Source of the DNA: Pantoea piersonii
Lineage (GTDB): Bacteria; Pseudomonadota; Gammaproteobacteria; Enterobacterales; Enterobacteriaceae
Assembly (NCBI RefSeq): GCF_003612015.1
Contig: NZ_RARB01000003.1
Coordinates: forward strand, 84,023-148,022
Direction: 5' to 3'
Length of the DNA stretch: 64,000 nt
Part shown: one piece after another, positions 1 to 10,503 of the stretch
Position numbering within the stretch: the stretch's first letter is position 1
Layout of the letters: every line of letters begins with the position of its first letter
Position numbers and translations under genes: made by a program
Notes under the pieces: generated by a model
What the model was told of the DNA's origin: nothing
The model's input: the letters and a program-made list of their open reading frames with translations, nothing else
The model's database searches: none

Positions 1-264
1 GAGCGTCTGCTCGGTCACCGCATGGCGATCTTTCATCCCGGCGTAGCTCATATCGCGCTGATGCACGCCGAGGAACTTCGCCAGCGCTTCCGCCACGAAG
101 CGGGTATTCGCGCCGGTTTTGCGGATACGCACCAGCAGATGCTCGCCTTCGCCATCGGCGCCGTAGCCGAGATCTTCCACCACCACGAAATCTTCCGGGT
201 TAGCTTTGATCACGCCGCGCGCGGTCGGCTTGCCGTGCAGAAAAGCCTGATCCGCCAGCGTCAT
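1..264 (-). CDS. truD: tRNA pseudouridine(13) synthase TruD, 5' part only
   Basis: The first 88 codons of TruD, which makes pseudouridine 13 in tRNA(Glu); the gene runs off the left edge. The frame reads [20 protein letters not shown] and then [16 protein letters not shown], as in E. coli TruD. The catalytic aspartate motif GMKDRHA is present just before the edge. The ATG lies inside an ATGA overlap with the end of ispF, so the two are translationally coupled, as in the E. coli ispD-ispF-truD operon. The C-terminal TRUD insertion domain is outside the window. Confidence 0.96.
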   Translation of the reverse strand, partial: MTLADQAFLHGKPTARGVIKANPEDFVVVEDLGYGADGEGEHLLVRIRKTGANTRFVAEALAKFLGVHQRDMSYAGMKDRHAVTEQTL

Positions 265-746
265 GCCGCATCCGCCTTCAGCAGCAGCGCAACCGCTTCA
301 CAGGCGATGCCTTCGCCGCGTCCGGTAAAGCCCAGCTTTTCAGTGGTGGTCGCTTTCACGTTAACCTGATCCATATGGCAGCCCAGATCTTCGGCAATAT
401 TGATGCGCATCTGCGGCACATGAGGCAGCATTTTCGGCGCCTGAGCGATCAGCGTGACGTCGACGTTGCCGATGCGGTAGCCCTTCTCCGCGATACGCCG
501 CCAGGCTTCGCGCAGCAGACCGCGGCTGTCTGCGCCTTTATAGGCGGGATCGGTATCGGGAAACAGCTTGCCGATATCGCCCATCGCAACCGCGCCAAGC
601 AGCGCGTCAGTCAGCGCATGCAGCGCCACGTCGCCGTCGGAATGGGCGATAAACCCCTGCTCAAACGGGATCCGCACGCCGCCAATCACCAGCGGACCTT
701 CGCCGCCAAAAGCGTGAACGTCAAAACCGTGACCGATACGCATCAT
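261..746 (-). CDS. ispF: 2-C-methyl-D-erythritol 2,4-cyclodiphosphate synthase
   Basis: IspF cyclises CDP-methylerythritol 2-phosphate to MEcPP with release of CMP, the fifth step of the MEP isoprenoid pathway, in the cytoplasm. At 161 aa it has the usual length. Visible motifs are the N-terminal metal-binding DVHAF (Asp and His ligands), [17 protein letters not shown] with the third metal histidine, and the C-terminal [16 protein letters not shown]. It overlaps ispD by 4 nt upstream and truD by 4 nt downstream, so the three form one operon. Nothing unusual. Confidence 0.98.
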   Translation of the reverse strand: MMRIGHGFDVHAFGGEGPLVIGGVRIPFEQGFIAHSDGDVALHALTDALLGAVAMGDIGKLFPDTDPAYKGADSRGLLREAWRRIAEKGYRIGNVDVTLIAQAPKMLPHVPQMRINIAEDLGCHMDQVNVKATTTEKLGFTGRGEGIACEAVALLLKADAA

Positions 747-1459
747 GCGCTCTCCTTTAACTGAATCTGGGTTAAATAAAATGCCGCCAGCGCCAGATCT
801 TCTGGCCGGGTGACCTTGATGTTATCACTACGTCCGCTGACCAGCAGCGGATGATAGCCGCAATATTCGAGCGCCGAGGCTTCGTCAGTAATGGTCGCGC
901 CCTCTGCCAGCGCGCGTGTCAGGCAGGCAGTCAGCAGCTGGTGTGGGAAAAACTGCGGCGTCAGCGCATGCCAGAGATCCTCGCGCTCCACGGTGTGAGC
1001 GACGGCAGCAATGCCCGGCTCGCCGCGCTTCATGGTATCGCGCACCGGGGCCGCCAGAATACCGCCGACATGGCTGGTTTCGCGAACCTGCAGCAGACGC
1101 GCAAGGTCGTCGGCGTGCAGGCAAGGACGCGCCGCGTCGTGCACCAGCACCCAGCTTGCGCCCTGTGCGGCACGCAGACCCGCCAGCACCGACTCTGCGC
1201 GCGTGTCGCCGCCCGTCACGCTTAATACGCGCGGATCCCGCGCCAGCGGCAGCGATGCGAACTGCGCATCGTCCGGGCTTAGCGCGACGATAACCTGTTT
1301 GATAGCGGGATGGGAAAACAGACGTGCAATGCTGTGTTCCAGAAGCGTCTGCTGACCAATGGTCAGATACTGCTTAGGACAGGTCGCCTGCATGCGGCTG
1401 CCGATACCGGCAGCGGGCACGACAGCGATCACCTCCGCAGGGGAAGAGAACATGTTCAT
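743..1459 (-). CDS. ispD: 2-C-methyl-D-erythritol 4-phosphate cytidylyltransferase
   Basis: IspD joins CTP and methylerythritol 4-phosphate to give CDP-ME plus PPi (MEP pathway, cytoplasm). The nucleotide-binding loop PAAGIGSRM and the PKQYL motif lie in the first 35 residues, [10 protein letters not shown] is mid-protein, and ITDEASALE and [10 protein letters not shown] are near the C terminus. Length 238 aa is normal. Two in-frame ATGs lie close together (1459 and 1453) and neither has a clear Shine-Dalgarno. Translation is probably coupled to ftsB, whose stop is 3 nt upstream. Confidence 0.97.
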   Translation of the reverse strand: MNMFSSPAEVIAVVPAAGIGSRMQATCPKQYLTIGQQTLLEHSIARLFSHPAIKQVIVALSPDDAQFASLPLARDPRVLSVTGGDTRAESVLAGLRAAQGASWVLVHDAARPCLHADDLARLLQVRETSHVGGILAAPVRDTMKRGEPGIAAVAHTVEREDLWHALTPQFFPHQLLTACLTRALAEGATITDEASALEYCGYHPLLVSGRSDNIKVTRPEDLALAAFYLTQIQLKESA

Positions 1460-1462
1460 GAG

Positions 1463-1777
1463 TTATCGTTGTTGGTTTTGCGCAGCCTGCGCGTTGCGTT
1501 TGTTCTGATCCGGCACCAGACGATAGAAGGTTTCACCGGGCTTAATCATGCCCAGCTCATTGCGCGCGCGTTCTTCGATCGCTTCAGAACCGCCATTGAG
1601 ATCGTCAATTTCGGCAAACAGCTGATCGTTACGCGCTTTAAGTTTGGCGTTGTTCGCCTGTTGCACCGCGACGTCGTCATTGACGCGCGTATAGTCGTGA
1701 ATACCGTTTTTGCCCAGCCATAGCGAATATTGCAGCCAGCCAAGCAGCACCAGTAGCAGTAACGTCAGTTTTCCCAT
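1463..1777 (-). CDS. ftsB: cell division protein FtsB
   Basis: FtsB is a small bitopic divisome protein that forms the FtsQ-FtsL-FtsB complex linking early division proteins to FtsWI activation. A single N-terminal membrane segment (residues about 3-20, [20 protein letters not shown]) is followed by a periplasmic coiled coil ([20 protein letters not shown]) and the conserved tail around [11 protein letters not shown]. Length 104 aa matches the family. It is the first gene of the ftsB-ispD-ispF-truD cluster. The 171 bp before it hold no recognisable gene and presumably its promoter. Confidence 0.97.
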   Translation of the reverse strand: MGKLTLLLLVLLGWLQYSLWLGKNGIHDYTRVNDDVAVQQANNAKLKARNDQLFAEIDDLNGGSEAIEERARNELGMIKPGETFYRLVPDQNKRNAQAAQNQQR

Positions 1778-1948
1778 CCCCGCCCCCTGAAAAACGGCTC
1801 AATCATCCCATAACTTTATGCAGGACTCCACTCCAGCGGTGAAAATGGCGCGCTTTCGCGGCTGTCTGCACAAATTCTGATTAGGATGGCGAGAAGGCAG
1901 GCAGGTAAAGTTTTGTAACCTGCCGACGTGTTTATACATCGGGAAGCG

Positions 1949-2269
1949 TTACCAGCCGGATAAAAAAGAGAAGAGCAGCCAGAAGAGACAGACCACCGCC
2001 ACCGCCGTGGCAGGCGTCGTCCAGAGAAGATTACCGCGCAGCGCCATGCTGAGAATCATGCCGATCAGCACCGATACCGGCAGCAACGCCAGGAAGAAGG
2101 GCCAGGTGTAAAGGAAGAAGAAAAGCGTGTTGGAGCCGTACAACAGAAAGGGGATCGCCAGCGCGCACCAGTAGGAGAGGAAGCCGATGATGCCGCCCGG
2201 CAGCGTCGAGCGCGGCTCTTCCGGGGTGCTTTCATCTTTGCGGGCCAGCATGGGAGTAACATTCTGCAT
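1949..2269 (-). CDS. ygbE: YgbE family inner-membrane protein (DUF3561)
   Basis: Small hydrophobic protein of unknown function, collinear with E. coli YgbE, which also follows cysC. After a polar N terminus (about 30 residues) come three or so membrane segments: GFLSYWCALAIPFLLYG, LFFFLYTWPFFLALLPVSV and the C-terminal TAVAVVCLFWLLFSFL. The start chosen is MQNVT at 2269 because AGGA lies about 6 nt upstream; the open frame extends 11 codons further without a site. About 55 bp containing a perfect inverted repeat separate it from cysC. No function should be inferred from the neighbouring cys genes. Confidence 0.85.
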   Translation of the reverse strand: MQNVTPMLARKDESTPEEPRSTLPGGIIGFLSYWCALAIPFLLYGSNTLFFFLYTWPFFLALLPVSVLIGMILSMALRGNLLWTTPATAVAVVCLFWLLFSFLSGW

Positions 2270-2290
2270 AGAGATCCTGTTGACGCGAAG

Positions 2291-2316
2291 GCGGCAAATC
2301 AACCTCGATTTGCCGC
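2291..2316. repeat. perfect 10-bp inverted repeat between cysC and ygbE
   Basis: Arms gcggcaaatc (2291-2300) and gatttgccgc (2307-2316) surround a 6-nt loop. It would form a strong RNA hairpin after cysC, but neither strand has a following U-tract. An mRNA-stabilising or processing hairpin is therefore as likely as a terminator. Confidence 0.6.
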
Positions 2317-2324
2317 TTGTCTGT

Positions 2325-2930
2325 TCAGGATTTGATGATATCGCGGTGACGCAGCAGATCTAACAATTGGGCGGTCAGTTTTGTAACCAATTGTTCGCCC
2401 GCTAAGCGAATTTCCGGCTGTTCCGGCGCCTCATAGACGCTGTCGATACCGGTAAAATTACGCAGTTCGCCCGCGCGCGCTTTTTTGTACAAGCCTTTGG
2501 GATCGCGCGCTTCGCACACCGCCAGCGGCGTATCGACGAACACCTCGATAAAACGCGCTTCCGGCAGCATATCGCGTACCATCTGGCGCTCGGCGCGGTG
2601 CGGCGAAATAAAGGCGGTCAGCACCACCAGCCCCGCATCCACCATCAGCTTCGCGACTTCGCCGACGCGGCGGATATTCTCTTTCCGATCCGCGTCGCTA
2701 AAGCCCAGGTCGCGGCACAGGCCGTGGCGCACGTTGTCGCCGTCGAGCAGATAGGTGCTGACGCCGAGGCGATGCAGCGCCTGTTCCAGCGCCCCGGCGA
2801 CCGTCGATTTGCCGGAGCCGGACAGGCCGGTAAACCAGAGCACCACGCCCTGATGGCCATGCTGCTGTTCACGCGCGTCGCGCGTAACCGGATGGTCGTG
2901 CCACACCACGTTTTCGTCGTGCTGCGCCAT
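2325..2930 (-). CDS. cysC: adenylyl-sulfate kinase
   Basis: CysC phosphorylates APS at the 3'-OH with ATP to give PAPS, the substrate of CysH. The P-loop GLSGSGKST sits near residue 35, followed by [16 protein letters not shown], the APS-binding FISPHRAER, and [20 protein letters not shown]. Length 201 aa is normal for the stand-alone kinase. Its ATG overlaps the cysN stop by 1 nt, indicating translational coupling. It is the last cys gene of the cysG-D-N-C operon. Confidence 0.98.
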   Translation of the reverse strand: MAQHDENVVWHDHPVTRDAREQQHGHQGVVLWFTGLSGSGKSTVAGALEQALHRLGVSTYLLDGDNVRHGLCRDLGFSDADRKENIRRVGEVAKLMVDAGLVVLTAFISPHRAERQMVRDMLPEARFIEVFVDTPLAVCEARDPKGLYKKARAGELRNFTGIDSVYEAPEQPEIRLAGEQLVTKLTAQLLDLLRHRDIIKS

Positions 2931-4357
2931 TACTGACCGCCCAGCAGATCGCGCGCGTTCCAGTGCGGGAAGTGACGTCGGATCAGGGCGTTCAGCTCCA
3001 GCTCAAACGCGCTGAACTGACCCGCCTGCTGCGCTGCGCCGCTCAGCGGCTGATGGATCATCCCCGCCCCGACGGTGACGTTGCTCAGGCGATCGATAAA
3101 AATCATTCCGCCGGTTACCGGGTTCTGCTGATATTTATCCAGCACCATGGGTTCATCGAAGGTCATTTCCACCAGGCCGATGCCGTTCAGCGGCAGCGTC
3201 TCAGCGGCGCGCTTCTCCAGCGTATTGATCTCAACCTGATAAATGATTTTCTCTATGCGGGCGCGCGCTTTCTTACCGGCGATTTTGATATCGTAGCTCT
3301 GGCCCGGCTGTAACGGCTGCTCCGCCATCCACACCACATCGACGGTAGCGGACTGCACCGCCTCCAGCGTGGCGTCGCTGTCGACCAATAGGTCGCCGCG
3401 GCTGATATCGATCTCGTCTTTCAGCACCAGGGTAATGGCTTCGCCCGCGCCCGCTTCCTGCAGGTCACCGTCAAAGGTAACGATGCGCGCGACGGTAGAC
3501 TCTACGCCCGACGGCAGCACCTTCACGCGCTGGCCGACCTTCACCGCGCCGGAGGCCAGCGTGCCCGCATAGCCGCGGAAATCCAGGTTCGGACGGTTAA
3601 CGTACTGTACCGGGAAGCGCATCGGCTGCTGATCCACCACGCGTTTCACCTCGACGGTCTCCAGCACGTCGAGCAGCGTCGGGCCGCTGTACCACGGCAT
3701 GGTCTGACTCGGCGTCGCGACGTTATCGCCCTCCAGCGCCGACATCGGCACGAAGCGAATATCCAGGTCTTCCGGCAGCTGCGCCGCGAAGTCGAGATAG
3801 TCCTGTTTGATCTGCTCGTAGGTCTGCTGGCTGTACTCCACCAGATCCATCTTGTTGATCGCCACCACCAGATGCTTAATGCCCAGCAGCGTCGAGATAA
3901 AGCTGTGACGACGCGTCTGATCCAGCACGCCCTTGCGCGCGTCGATCAGCAGGATCGCCAGATCGCAGGTCGACGCGCCGGTCGCCATATTGCGGGTGTA
4001 CTGCTCATGCCCTGGCGTGTCGGCGATAATAAATTTACGTTTCTCGGTAGAGAAGTAGCGGTAGGCCACGTCGATGGTGATGCCCTGCTCGCGCTCCGCC
4101 TGCAGGCCATCCACCAGCAGCGCCAGATCGAGCTTCTCGCCCTGGGTGCCGTGGCGCTTGCTGTCGTTGTGTAGCGAGGAGAGCTGATCCTCATAAATCT
4201 GGCGCGTATCGTGCAGCAGGCGGCCGATCAGCGTGCTTTTGCCGTCGTCGACGCTGCCGCAGGTAAGAAAACGCAGCAGACTTTTATGCTGTTGCGCGGT
4301 CAGCCAGGCTTCCACGCCGCCCTGATCGGCAATCTGTTGTGCAATAACGGTATTCAT
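2930..4357 (-). CDS. cysN: sulfate adenylyltransferase subunit 1 (GTPase)
   Basis: The CysN GTPase subunit of ATP sulfurylase couples GTP hydrolysis to synthesis of APS from ATP and sulfate by CysD. EF-Tu-like G motifs are in order: [10 protein letters not shown] (about residue 35), the switch region [24 protein letters not shown] and NKMDLV. Two beta-barrel domains follow. Length 475 aa agrees with E. coli. It lies 10 nt downstream of cysD and overlaps cysC by 1 nt. Confidence 0.98.
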   Translation of the reverse strand: MNTVIAQQIADQGGVEAWLTAQQHKSLLRFLTCGSVDDGKSTLIGRLLHDTRQIYEDQLSSLHNDSKRHGTQGEKLDLALLVDGLQAEREQGITIDVAYRYFSTEKRKFIIADTPGHEQYTRNMATGASTCDLAILLIDARKGVLDQTRRHSFISTLLGIKHLVVAINKMDLVEYSQQTYEQIKQDYLDFAAQLPEDLDIRFVPMSALEGDNVATPSQTMPWYSGPTLLDVLETVEVKRVVDQQPMRFPVQYVNRPNLDFRGYAGTLASGAVKVGQRVKVLPSGVESTVARIVTFDGDLQEAGAGEAITLVLKDEIDISRGDLLVDSDATLEAVQSATVDVVWMAEQPLQPGQSYDIKIAGKKARARIEKIIYQVEINTLEKRAAETLPLNGIGLVEMTFDEPMVLDKYQQNPVTGGMIFIDRLSNVTVGAGMIHQPLSGAAQQAGQFSAFELELNALIRRHFPHWNARDLLGGQ

Positions 4358-4367
4358 CTGCGTCTCC

Positions 4368-5276
4368 TTAGAAATAACCCTGACGTTTTTTCAGTTCCAT
4401 CGAACCGGACTGATCGCGGTCAATCACGCGGCCCTGACGTTCGCTGGTGGTGGAGACCAGCATCTCTTCAATAATCTCCGGCAGCGTCTGCGCTTCGGAT
4501 TCCACCGCGCCGGTAAGCGGCCAGCAGCCAAGCGTGCGGAAGCGCACCATGCGTTGCTTGATCACTTCGCCAGGCTGCAAATCGATACGGTCGTCATCCA
4601 CCATCATCAGCATGCCGTCGCGTTCCAGCACCGGACGCGGCGCCGCGAGATAGAGCGGCACGATTTCAATATTTTCCAGGAAGATGTACTGCCAGATATC
4701 GAGTTCGGTCCAGTTCGACAGCGGGAAGACGCGGATACTTTCACCCTTGTTGATCTGGCCGTTGTAGTTATGCCACAGCTCCGGGCGCTGGTTTTTCGGA
4801 TCCCAGCGGTGGAAACGGTCGCGGAATGAGTAGATGCGCTCTTTGGCGCGCGACTTTTCTTCGTCGCGGCGCGCGCCGCCAAACGCGGCGTCAAAGCCAT
4901 ATTTGTTCAGCGCCTGCTTCAGCCCTTCGGTTTTCATTATATCGGTGTGCTTGGCGCTGCCGTGTACGAACGGGTTGATGCCCATCGCCACGCCTTCCGG
5001 ATTACGGTGAACCAGCAGCTCGGCGCCCATCTCTTTCACGGTGCGATCGCGAAACGCATACATCTCGCGGAATTTCCAGCCGGTATCGACGTGCAGCAGC
5101 GGAAACGGCAGCGTACCTGGATAGAAGGCTTTACGCGCCAGATGCAGCATCACCGACGAATCTTTGCCGATGGAGTACATCATTACCGGATTGCTGAACT
5201 CTGCCGCAACCTCGCGGATGATATGAATGCTTTCCGCCTCTAACTGACGCAGATGAGTGAGTCTTTTTTGGTCCAT
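4368..5276 (-). CDS. cysD: sulfate adenylyltransferase subunit 2
   Basis: CysD is the catalytic, PP-loop ATP pyrophosphatase subunit of ATP sulfurylase and forms APS and PPi. The PP motif [17 protein letters not shown] is around residues 35-50. Further conserved blocks are [28 protein letters not shown] and TELDIWQYI. Length 302 aa equals the E. coli enzyme. The gene starts 9 nt after the cysG stop and so has no promoter of its own immediately upstream; it should be transcribed with cysG. Confidence 0.98.
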   Translation of the reverse strand: MDQKRLTHLRQLEAESIHIIREVAAEFSNPVMMYSIGKDSSVMLHLARKAFYPGTLPFPLLHVDTGWKFREMYAFRDRTVKEMGAELLVHRNPEGVAMGINPFVHGSAKHTDIMKTEGLKQALNKYGFDAAFGGARRDEEKSRAKERIYSFRDRFHRWDPKNQRPELWHNYNGQINKGESIRVFPLSNWTELDIWQYIFLENIEIVPLYLAAPRPVLERDGMLMMVDDDRIDLQPGEVIKQRMVRFRTLGCWPLTGAVESEAQTLPEIIEEMLVSTTSERQGRVIDRDQSGSMELKKRQGYF

Positions 5277-5285
5277 GATTTTTCC

Positions 5286-6701
5286 TCAAGCCAGATTGAC
5301 AACGGCGGACTCGCGGGTCGCCTGCTGTGCAGAATGTTGAAACCAGGCCAGCTGCCCGTGCAAATTCACCACTTCCCCGATGACCAGCAGCGCGGGCGTC
5401 GGCGCGGCGGCAGCCAGCGTCTCAAGGTTAGCCAGCGTGCCGGTCAGCACCTGCTGATCCTGCCGCGTGCCGCGGCCAATCACCGCAACCGGCGTTCCGG
5501 CGTCCCGGCCGTGGCGTATCAGGCCTTCGCTGATCTCCGCCGCCTTTACCGTGCCCATATAGATCGCCAGCGTCTGACGCGCACGCGCCAGCGAAGGCCA
5601 GTCGATATCGTCGCCGTCGGCGCGGCAGTGTCCGGTAATAAACAGCACGCTCTGGGCGTAGTCGCGGTGCGTCAGCGGAATGCCGGCGTAGGCGGTTGCG
5701 CCCGCCGCTGCCGTTACGCCAGGCACCACCTGGAACGGAATGCCCGCCGCCTGCGCCGCCTGCAGCTCTTCGCCACCGCGGCCAAAGATAAAGGGATCGC
5801 CCCCTTTCAGGCGCACCACGCGTTTGCCTTTGCGCGCCAGCTCCACCAGCAGACGATTGGTCTCCTCCTGCGCCACCGAGTGCGCTCCGGCGCGTTTGCC
5901 GACGCAAATTCGGTCGGCGTCGCGACGCACCAGATCCAGCACCTCATCGCTGACCAGATGGTCATAGAGCACCACGTCGGCCAGCTGCATCACCTGCAGA
6001 CCGCGTAGCGTCAGCAAGCCGCTGTCGCCGGGACCGGCGCCGACCAGAATGATTTCGCCCTCGCGGTTCGGCTCCTCCTGCAGTTCACGCTGTAGCGTAC
6101 GCGTCGCCTCCTCCAGGTTGCCCGCTGACATCTGGCTGGCGAACAGGCCGTTAAAGGCGCGCTCCCAGAAGCGACGACGGTCGGACATGCGGCGAAAGCG
6201 CTGTTTCACGCTGTCACGAAACCCGCCCGCCACCTCCGCCATCTGTCCCAGACTGGCGGGCAGCAGCGCCTCCAGCTTTTCGCGCAGCATACGCGCCAGC
6301 ACCGGCGCGGTGCCGCTGGAGGAGATAGCCACCACCAGCGGAGAGCGATCCACAATAGAGGGGAAGATAAAGCTGCACTTCGGCTGGTCATCCACCACGT
6401 TGACCAGCCGGTGACGGGCGTTGGCCTCGTCATAAACCTGACGGTTGAGCAGGTTATCGTCAGTGGCGGCGATGGCGAGAAAAACTGTGTCCAGCTGCGC
6501 CGGATCGAACGCTGTCGCCAGCCACTCAAGCTGTTGTTCCTGATGTAACGCCTGAAGCTCGGGGCAAAGCTCGCGCGATACCACGCGTACCTGTGCGGAA
6601 GCGCGGCGCAGCAGCTCGATTTTGCGTGCCGCGACGTCGCCGCCGCCCACCACCAGCACCGGACGACCTTTGAGATCGGCGAAAAGAGGCAAATAGTCCA
6701 C
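5286..6701 (-). CDS. cysG: siroheme synthase (trifunctional)
   Basis: CysG converts uroporphyrinogen III to siroheme, the cofactor of sulfite reductase CysI. The N-terminal part is the precorrin-2 dehydrogenase/ferrochelatase, with the NAD loop [13 protein letters not shown]. The C-terminal part is uroporphyrinogen methyltransferase ([15 protein letters not shown], then [12 protein letters not shown] and [10 protein letters not shown]). I place the start at a GTG (6701) preceded by AGGG: it gives 471 aa and aligns DYLPLFADL with the family N terminus. The longer open frame (to 6851) adds about 50 unrelated residues. Unlike E. coli, where cysG follows nirBDC, it leads the cysDNC genes here, a local supply of cofactor for the reductase. 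Confidence 0.95.
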   Translation of the reverse strand: MDYLPLFADLKGRPVLVVGGGDVAARKIELLRRASAQVRVVSRELCPELQALHQEQQLEWLATAFDPAQLDTVFLAIAATDDNLLNRQVYDEANARHRLVNVVDDQPKCSFIFPSIVDRSPLVVAISSSGTAPVLARMLREKLEALLPASLGQMAEVAGGFRDSVKQRFRRMSDRRRFWERAFNGLFASQMSAGNLEEATRTLQRELQEEPNREGEIILVGAGPGDSGLLTLRGLQVMQLADVVLYDHLVSDEVLDLVRRDADRICVGKRAGAHSVAQEETNRLLVELARKGKRVVRLKGGDPFIFGRGGEELQAAQAAGIPFQVVPGVTAAAGATAYAGIPLTHRDYAQSVLFITGHCRADGDDIDWPSLARARQTLAIYMGTVKAAEISEGLIRHGRDAGTPVAVIGRGTRQDQQVLTGTLANLETLAAAAPTPALLVIGEVVNLHGQLAWFQHSAQQATRESAVVNLA

Positions 6702-6735
6702 GATAACCCTGGTGTTGTAACCGTAATTTAACGCG

Positions 6736-6800
6736 ACTATACGTTGCGCCCTTCTGGCAGATGAAATTACGAATTGGAATGAGTAGTTACCGAATGGAAT
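6736..6800 (-). promoter_or_regulatory. candidate CysB-dependent promoter of cysG-cysDNC
   Basis: On the minus strand a good -10 (TATAGT, 6736-6741) has no recognisable -35 at 17 nt, as expected for an activator-dependent promoter. Just upstream (6771-6800) lie two ATTCCA/TTCCAAT half-site-like elements around CATTCGGTAACTACTCAT. That stretch resembles CATTTTGGTTATTAATTAT upstream of cysJ. CysB sites are loosely defined, so this is inference. Confidence 0.35.
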
Positions 6801-6954
6801 AACGCCCTTGGGAAGCTCATAACAAAATGTGCTTAACAGATGATCTGGCAAGGCTTTCAGAGCAAATCAAATTGTTTAATGTCGATCACAGTTTCATACT
6901 GAACGGCAAAAAATTTTGGCTTTTCGCCACAGGATGACCCACAAGGAACACAGC

Positions 6955-7974
6955 ATGTTTGCCTTTCTCCGCCTGACCGCGCTGGCTGCGCTGTTAAATT
7001 GCGGTTTCGCTCTGCACGCCCAGGCCGCCAGCGTCGCACCGGGAGAGTTTGCCGAGCAGCAGCTTCGCCACATCGCCACTTACTTCCCTGGCCGTATGAG
7101 CGGCAGCCCGGCCGAAATGATGGCGGCCGACTACCTGCAACAGCAGTTCACCGCGCTCGGTTTTCAGAGTAATACCCGCCAGTTCAATACCGGCTATCGC
7201 TGGCGCGAAGCCAATGGCGATCTGCGCCTGCATAAAGTGACGGCGACCTCGGTAATCGCCGCACGCGCCGGCAGCGCGCCGCAGGAGATCCTGATTGTGG
7301 CGCATCTTGATACCTGGACGCCGCTCAGCAGCAGCGAGGCGGAGCGTAATCTTGGCGGCCTGCGCCTGCAGGGGGTCGATGACAATGCCTCAGGGCTGGG
7401 AGTGATGCTGGAGCTGGCGCAGCAGCTGAGTCAGCGGCCGCTGCACTACGGCGTGCGGTTCGTGGCGCTGAGCGCAGGCGAAAACGCGCTGGGCGGCATG
7501 CAGGATTACGTGGCGCGCATGAGCGAAAAAGAGAAAAAGAACACGCTGCTGGTGGTGGATCTCAACAGCCTGATCACCGGCGATCATCTCTACTTCAACA
7601 GCGGCAGCAATACACCGCGCGCGGTGCGCAAGCAGACCAGCGAGCGCGCGCTGCGCCTGGCGCAGCAGCTTGGCATCTCCGCCGCCAGTCATCAGATGTC
7701 GGCACGCGACTATAGCGGCATCAACGCGTTCGATAAGGCGGGCTTTCCGCTGCTGGACGTGACGGCAGCCAACTGGGCGCTGGGCGGTAAAGATGGCGCG
7801 CAGCAGCGCAGCCGCTCGAAGCGTTTCCCGGACGGCACGACACGTCATCAGACCGACCGCGATAATCTCAGCTATCTGGATCGCTGGCTGCCGGGTCGTA
7901 TTTCACTGCGCACGCGCGACAGCGTGAAGGTGCTGCTGCCGCTGCTGGGCGAGCTGACCAATCCAAAGGTATAA
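6955..7974 (+). CDS. iap: Iap-like secreted M28 aminopeptidase
   Basis: Peptidase family M28 protein resembling E. coli Iap, the periplasmic aminopeptidase that trims the N-terminal Arg of alkaline phosphatase. A signal peptide of about 28 residues ends in HAQA. The start at 6955 has AAGGA about 7 nt upstream and puts the signal at the N terminus; an upstream in-frame ATG does not. Metal-site motifs are AHLDTW, VDDNASG, VVDLN and TRHQTDRD. The usual Glu-Glu pair reads GEN here, so one expected acidic ligand is replaced by Asn. Length is 339 aa. In E. coli iap also follows cysD and borders CRISPR-cas; here cysH follows directly. Confidence 0.85.
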   Translation: MFAFLRLTALAALLNCGFALHAQAASVAPGEFAEQQLRHIATYFPGRMSGSPAEMMAADYLQQQFTALGFQSNTRQFNTGYRWREANGDLRLHKVTATSVIAARAGSAPQEILIVAHLDTWTPLSSSEAERNLGGLRLQGVDDNASGLGVMLELAQQLSQRPLHYGVRFVALSAGENALGGMQDYVARMSEKEKKNTLLVVDLNSLITGDHLYFNSGSNTPRAVRKQTSERALRLAQQLGISAASHQMSARDYSGINAFDKAGFPLLDVTAANWALGGKDGAQQRSRSKRFPDGTTRHQTDRDNLSYLDRWLPGRISLRTRDSVKVLLPLLGELTNPKV

Positions 7975-8047
7975 GGGTTTAACGCCAGCGAGGGGGTTAA
8001 GCGGGACGCGCGCCGCCTGAGGTGAATCAGACAGCGCGCGGTAAGAC

Positions 8048-8782
8048 TCAGCCTTCGTGCAGGCCGCACTCGCGCTTCAGGCCGAAGAAACGCGTCTCCT
8101 CTTCCGCCATGCCGGGTTCCCATTTGCGCGTGGTGTGGGTATCGCCCACTGACAAATAGCCCTCATCCCATAGCGGATGGTATTTAAGGTTATGCTGCTG
8201 CAGATAGTGATGAATCTGGCGATTGTCCCAGTCGATAATCGGCAGCACCTTGAAAACGCCGCGCTGCACGCCGAGCACCGGGAGATTCGCGCGGCTGCCG
8301 GACTGATCGCGACGCAGCCCGGCGAACCAGGTCTGCGCACCCAGCTCCTGCAGCGCGCGGTTCATCGGCTCAACCTTGTTGATCTGGTTGTACTGCTCAA
8401 TGCCTTCCACGCCCTGCTCCCACAGCTTGCCGTAGCGCGCTTCCTGCCAGGCCGCCGACGTTTCGGCGCGAAAAACCTTCAGGTTCAGGCCTAGCTGTTC
8501 CGTTAACTGATCGATAAAGCGATAGGTTTCCGGGAACAGATAGCCGGTATCGGTGAGGATCACCGGGATATCCGGCTGCTGGCGCGTCACCAGATGCAGC
8601 GACACCGCCGCCTGAATGCCAAAACTCGATGAGAGCACAAAGGCGCCCGGCAGGTTCTCCAGCGTCCAGCTGACGCGCTCCTCCGCCGAACGTTTCTCCA
8701 GCTGCGCATTAGTGGCCGCCAGCGCCAGGGTGCGCTCGACTTTGTTCATTTCACTCAGTGCTGCGAGGTCAAACTGACTCAT
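8048..8782 (-). CDS. cysH: phosphoadenosine phosphosulfate reductase
   Basis: CysH reduces PAPS to sulfite using thioredoxin or glutaredoxin. The PP-loop-like fold is shown by [15 protein letters not shown] and [14 protein letters not shown], the binding motif is [11 protein letters not shown], and the single catalytic Cys lies in the C-terminal KRECGLHEG. The second Cys pairs of the Fe-S APS reductases are absent, so this is the PAPS-specific type. Length 244 aa is normal. Its start overlaps the cysI stop by 4 nt. Confidence 0.98.
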   Translation of the reverse strand: MSQFDLAALSEMNKVERTLALAATNAQLEKRSAEERVSWTLENLPGAFVLSSSFGIQAAVSLHLVTRQQPDIPVILTDTGYLFPETYRFIDQLTEQLGLNLKVFRAETSAAWQEARYGKLWEQGVEGIEQYNQINKVEPMNRALQELGAQTWFAGLRRDQSGSRANLPVLGVQRGVFKVLPIIDWDNRQIHHYLQQHNLKYHPLWDEGYLSVGDTHTTRKWEPGMAEEETRFFGLKRECGLHEG

Positions 8783-10503
8783 ACTGCCTCCGAATCCCAG
8801 AAGTCTCGTGCCGGATCGACCACCGGCTTGACGATGCCCGCGCGGATGGCGAAGTCGCCGAAGCCCTCTGCGCCGTGGCGCTCCCGCGCCCAGCGTCCCA
8901 CCAGCTCATCAATGCTGGCGAGGATCTCGCTTTCGGTGATGTTCTCGCGGTACATGCGAGGAATACGCGTGCCGATGCGGTTGCCGCCAATATGCAGGTT
9001 GTAGCGACCCGGCGCTTTGCCGACCAGGCCGATTTCCGCCAGCATGGCGCGGCCACAGCCGTTGGGACAGCCGGTCACGCGTAACACGATGTGCTCTTCG
9101 CCCACGCCGTGGCGGTGCATAATCTCTTCTACTTTTGTCACGAAGGCGGGCAGGAAACGCTCCGCTTCCGCCATCGCCAGCGGACAGGTAGGAAACGCCA
9201 CGCACGCCATTGAGTTTTCGCGCTGCGCGGTCACGTTCTCCATCAGGCCATGTTCACGCGCAATCGCCTCGATTCTCGCCTTTTCGTTCTCCGGCACGCC
9301 GGCCACGATCAGGTTCTGGTTCGCGGTCAGACGGAAGTCGCCCTGATGGACGCGCGCGATAGCCGCGATGCCGCTTTTCAGCGGATGATCCGGATAGTCG
9401 AGCAGGCGGCCGTTCTCGATAAACAGCGTCAGGTGCCACTTATTGTCGATGCCCTTGATCCAGCCAATGCGGTCGCCGCGCGTCGTGAATTCATAAGGGC
9501 GAATCGGTCCGAACGTCAGACCGGCGCGCTTCTCTACTTCCGCTTTGAACGTCTCGACGCCGACGCGCTCGAGGGTATATTTGGTTTTGGCGTTTTTGCG
9601 ATCGGTACGGTTGCCCCAGTCGCGCTGCGTGGTCACTACCGCGGCCGCCACTTCTAGCGTTTTCTCCAGCGGCAGGTAGCCGATCTCGCTGGCGGTGCGC
9701 GCATAGGTCGCTTTATTGCCGTGCTCAATCGACAGGCCGCCGCCGACCAGCAGGTTAAAGCCGATCAGCTTGCCCTTCTCCGCCACGGCGATGAAGTTAA
9801 GATCGTTGGCGTGCAGATCCACATCGTTGTGCGGCGGGATCACCACGGTGGTTTTGAATTTACGCGGCAGATAGGTTTCGCCGAGGATCGGCTCCTCATC
9901 CGTGGTCGCGACCTTCTCTTTATCCCACCAGATTTCGGCATAGGCGCGGGTACGCGGCAGCAGATGCTCCGAGATTTTCTTCGCCCACTCGTAGGCTTCC
10001 TGATGCAGCTCCGACTCCACCGGGTTTGACGTGCAGAGCACGTTGCGGTTTACGTCGTTGGCGGTCGCCAGCGCGTCGAGCCCGACTTCGTGCAGCATCT
10101 GGTGCGACGGCTTGACGTTCTTTTTCAGAATGCCGTGAAACTGGAAAGTCTGGCGGTTGGTCAGACGGATGCTGCCGTACAGGGTTTTCTCGGTGGCGAA
10201 CTTGTCGATCGCCAGCCACTGTGTCGGCGTAATAATGCCGCCCGGCAAGCGGCAGCGCAGCATCATGGCGTGACGCGGCTCCAGCTTCTGTTCGGCGCGC
10301 TCGGCGCGGATATCGCGGTCATCCTGCTGGTACATGCCGTGGAAACGGATCAGCAGAAAGTTATCGCCGCTAAAGCCGCCGGTCAGACCTTCGTCGAGAT
10401 CTTCCAGAATGGTGCCGCGTAAATAGTTGCTCTCTTTTTTAAGACGCTCGGCGTCAACCAGCTTGCCTTCTACAACCAGCGGTCCGGGGTGTTTTTCGCT
10501 CAT
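8779..10503 (-). CDS. cysI: sulfite reductase hemoprotein beta-component
   Basis: CysI holds the siroheme-4Fe4S centre that reduces sulfite to sulfide with six electrons from CysJ. The cluster cysteines are visible as [11 protein letters not shown] and [11 protein letters not shown], with Cys483-equivalent as the shared siroheme ligand. Siroheme-binding arginine motifs such as [12 protein letters not shown] are present. Length 574 aa is close to E. coli (570). The start is in a TGATG overlap with the cysJ stop. Order cysJ-cysI-cysH is canonical. Confidence 0.98.
   Translation of the reverse strand: MSEKHPGPLVVEGKLVDAERLKKESNYLRGTILEDLDEGLTGGFSGDNFLLIRFHGMYQQDDRDIRAERAEQKLEPRHAMMLRCRLPGGIITPTQWLAIDKFATEKTLYGSIRLTNRQTFQFHGILKKNVKPSHQMLHEVGLDALATANDVNRNVLCTSNPVESELHQEAYEWAKKISEHLLPRTRAYAEIWWDKEKVATTDEEPILGETYLPRKFKTTVVIPPHNDVDLHANDLNFIAVAEKGKLIGFNLLVGGGLSIEHGNKATYARTASEIGYLPLEKTLEVAAAVVTTQRDWGNRTDRKNAKTKYTLERVGVETFKAEVEKRAGLTFGPIRPYEFTTRGDRIGWIKGIDNKWHLTLFIENGRLLDYPDHPLKSGIAAIARVHQGDFRLTANQNLIVAGVPENEKARIEAIAREHGLMENVTAQRENSMACVAFPTCPLAMAEAERFLPAFVTKVEEIMHRHGVGEEHIVLRVTGCPNGCGRAMLAEIGLVGKAPGRYNLHIGGNRIGTRIPRMYRENITESEILASIDELVGRWARERHGAEGFGDFAIRAGIVKPVVDPARDFWDSEAV

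Noticed and set aside
1890..1935. Inverted repeat ggcaggt/acctgcc after ygbE as a terminator
   Set aside because: The stem is 7 bp with an 11-nt loop and no U-tract on either strand; too weak to call.
7975..8047. CRISPR-cas next to iap, as in E. coli
   Set aside because: Only 73 bp separate iap from cysH. No repeats of 20-40 bp and no cas gene occur anywhere in the window.
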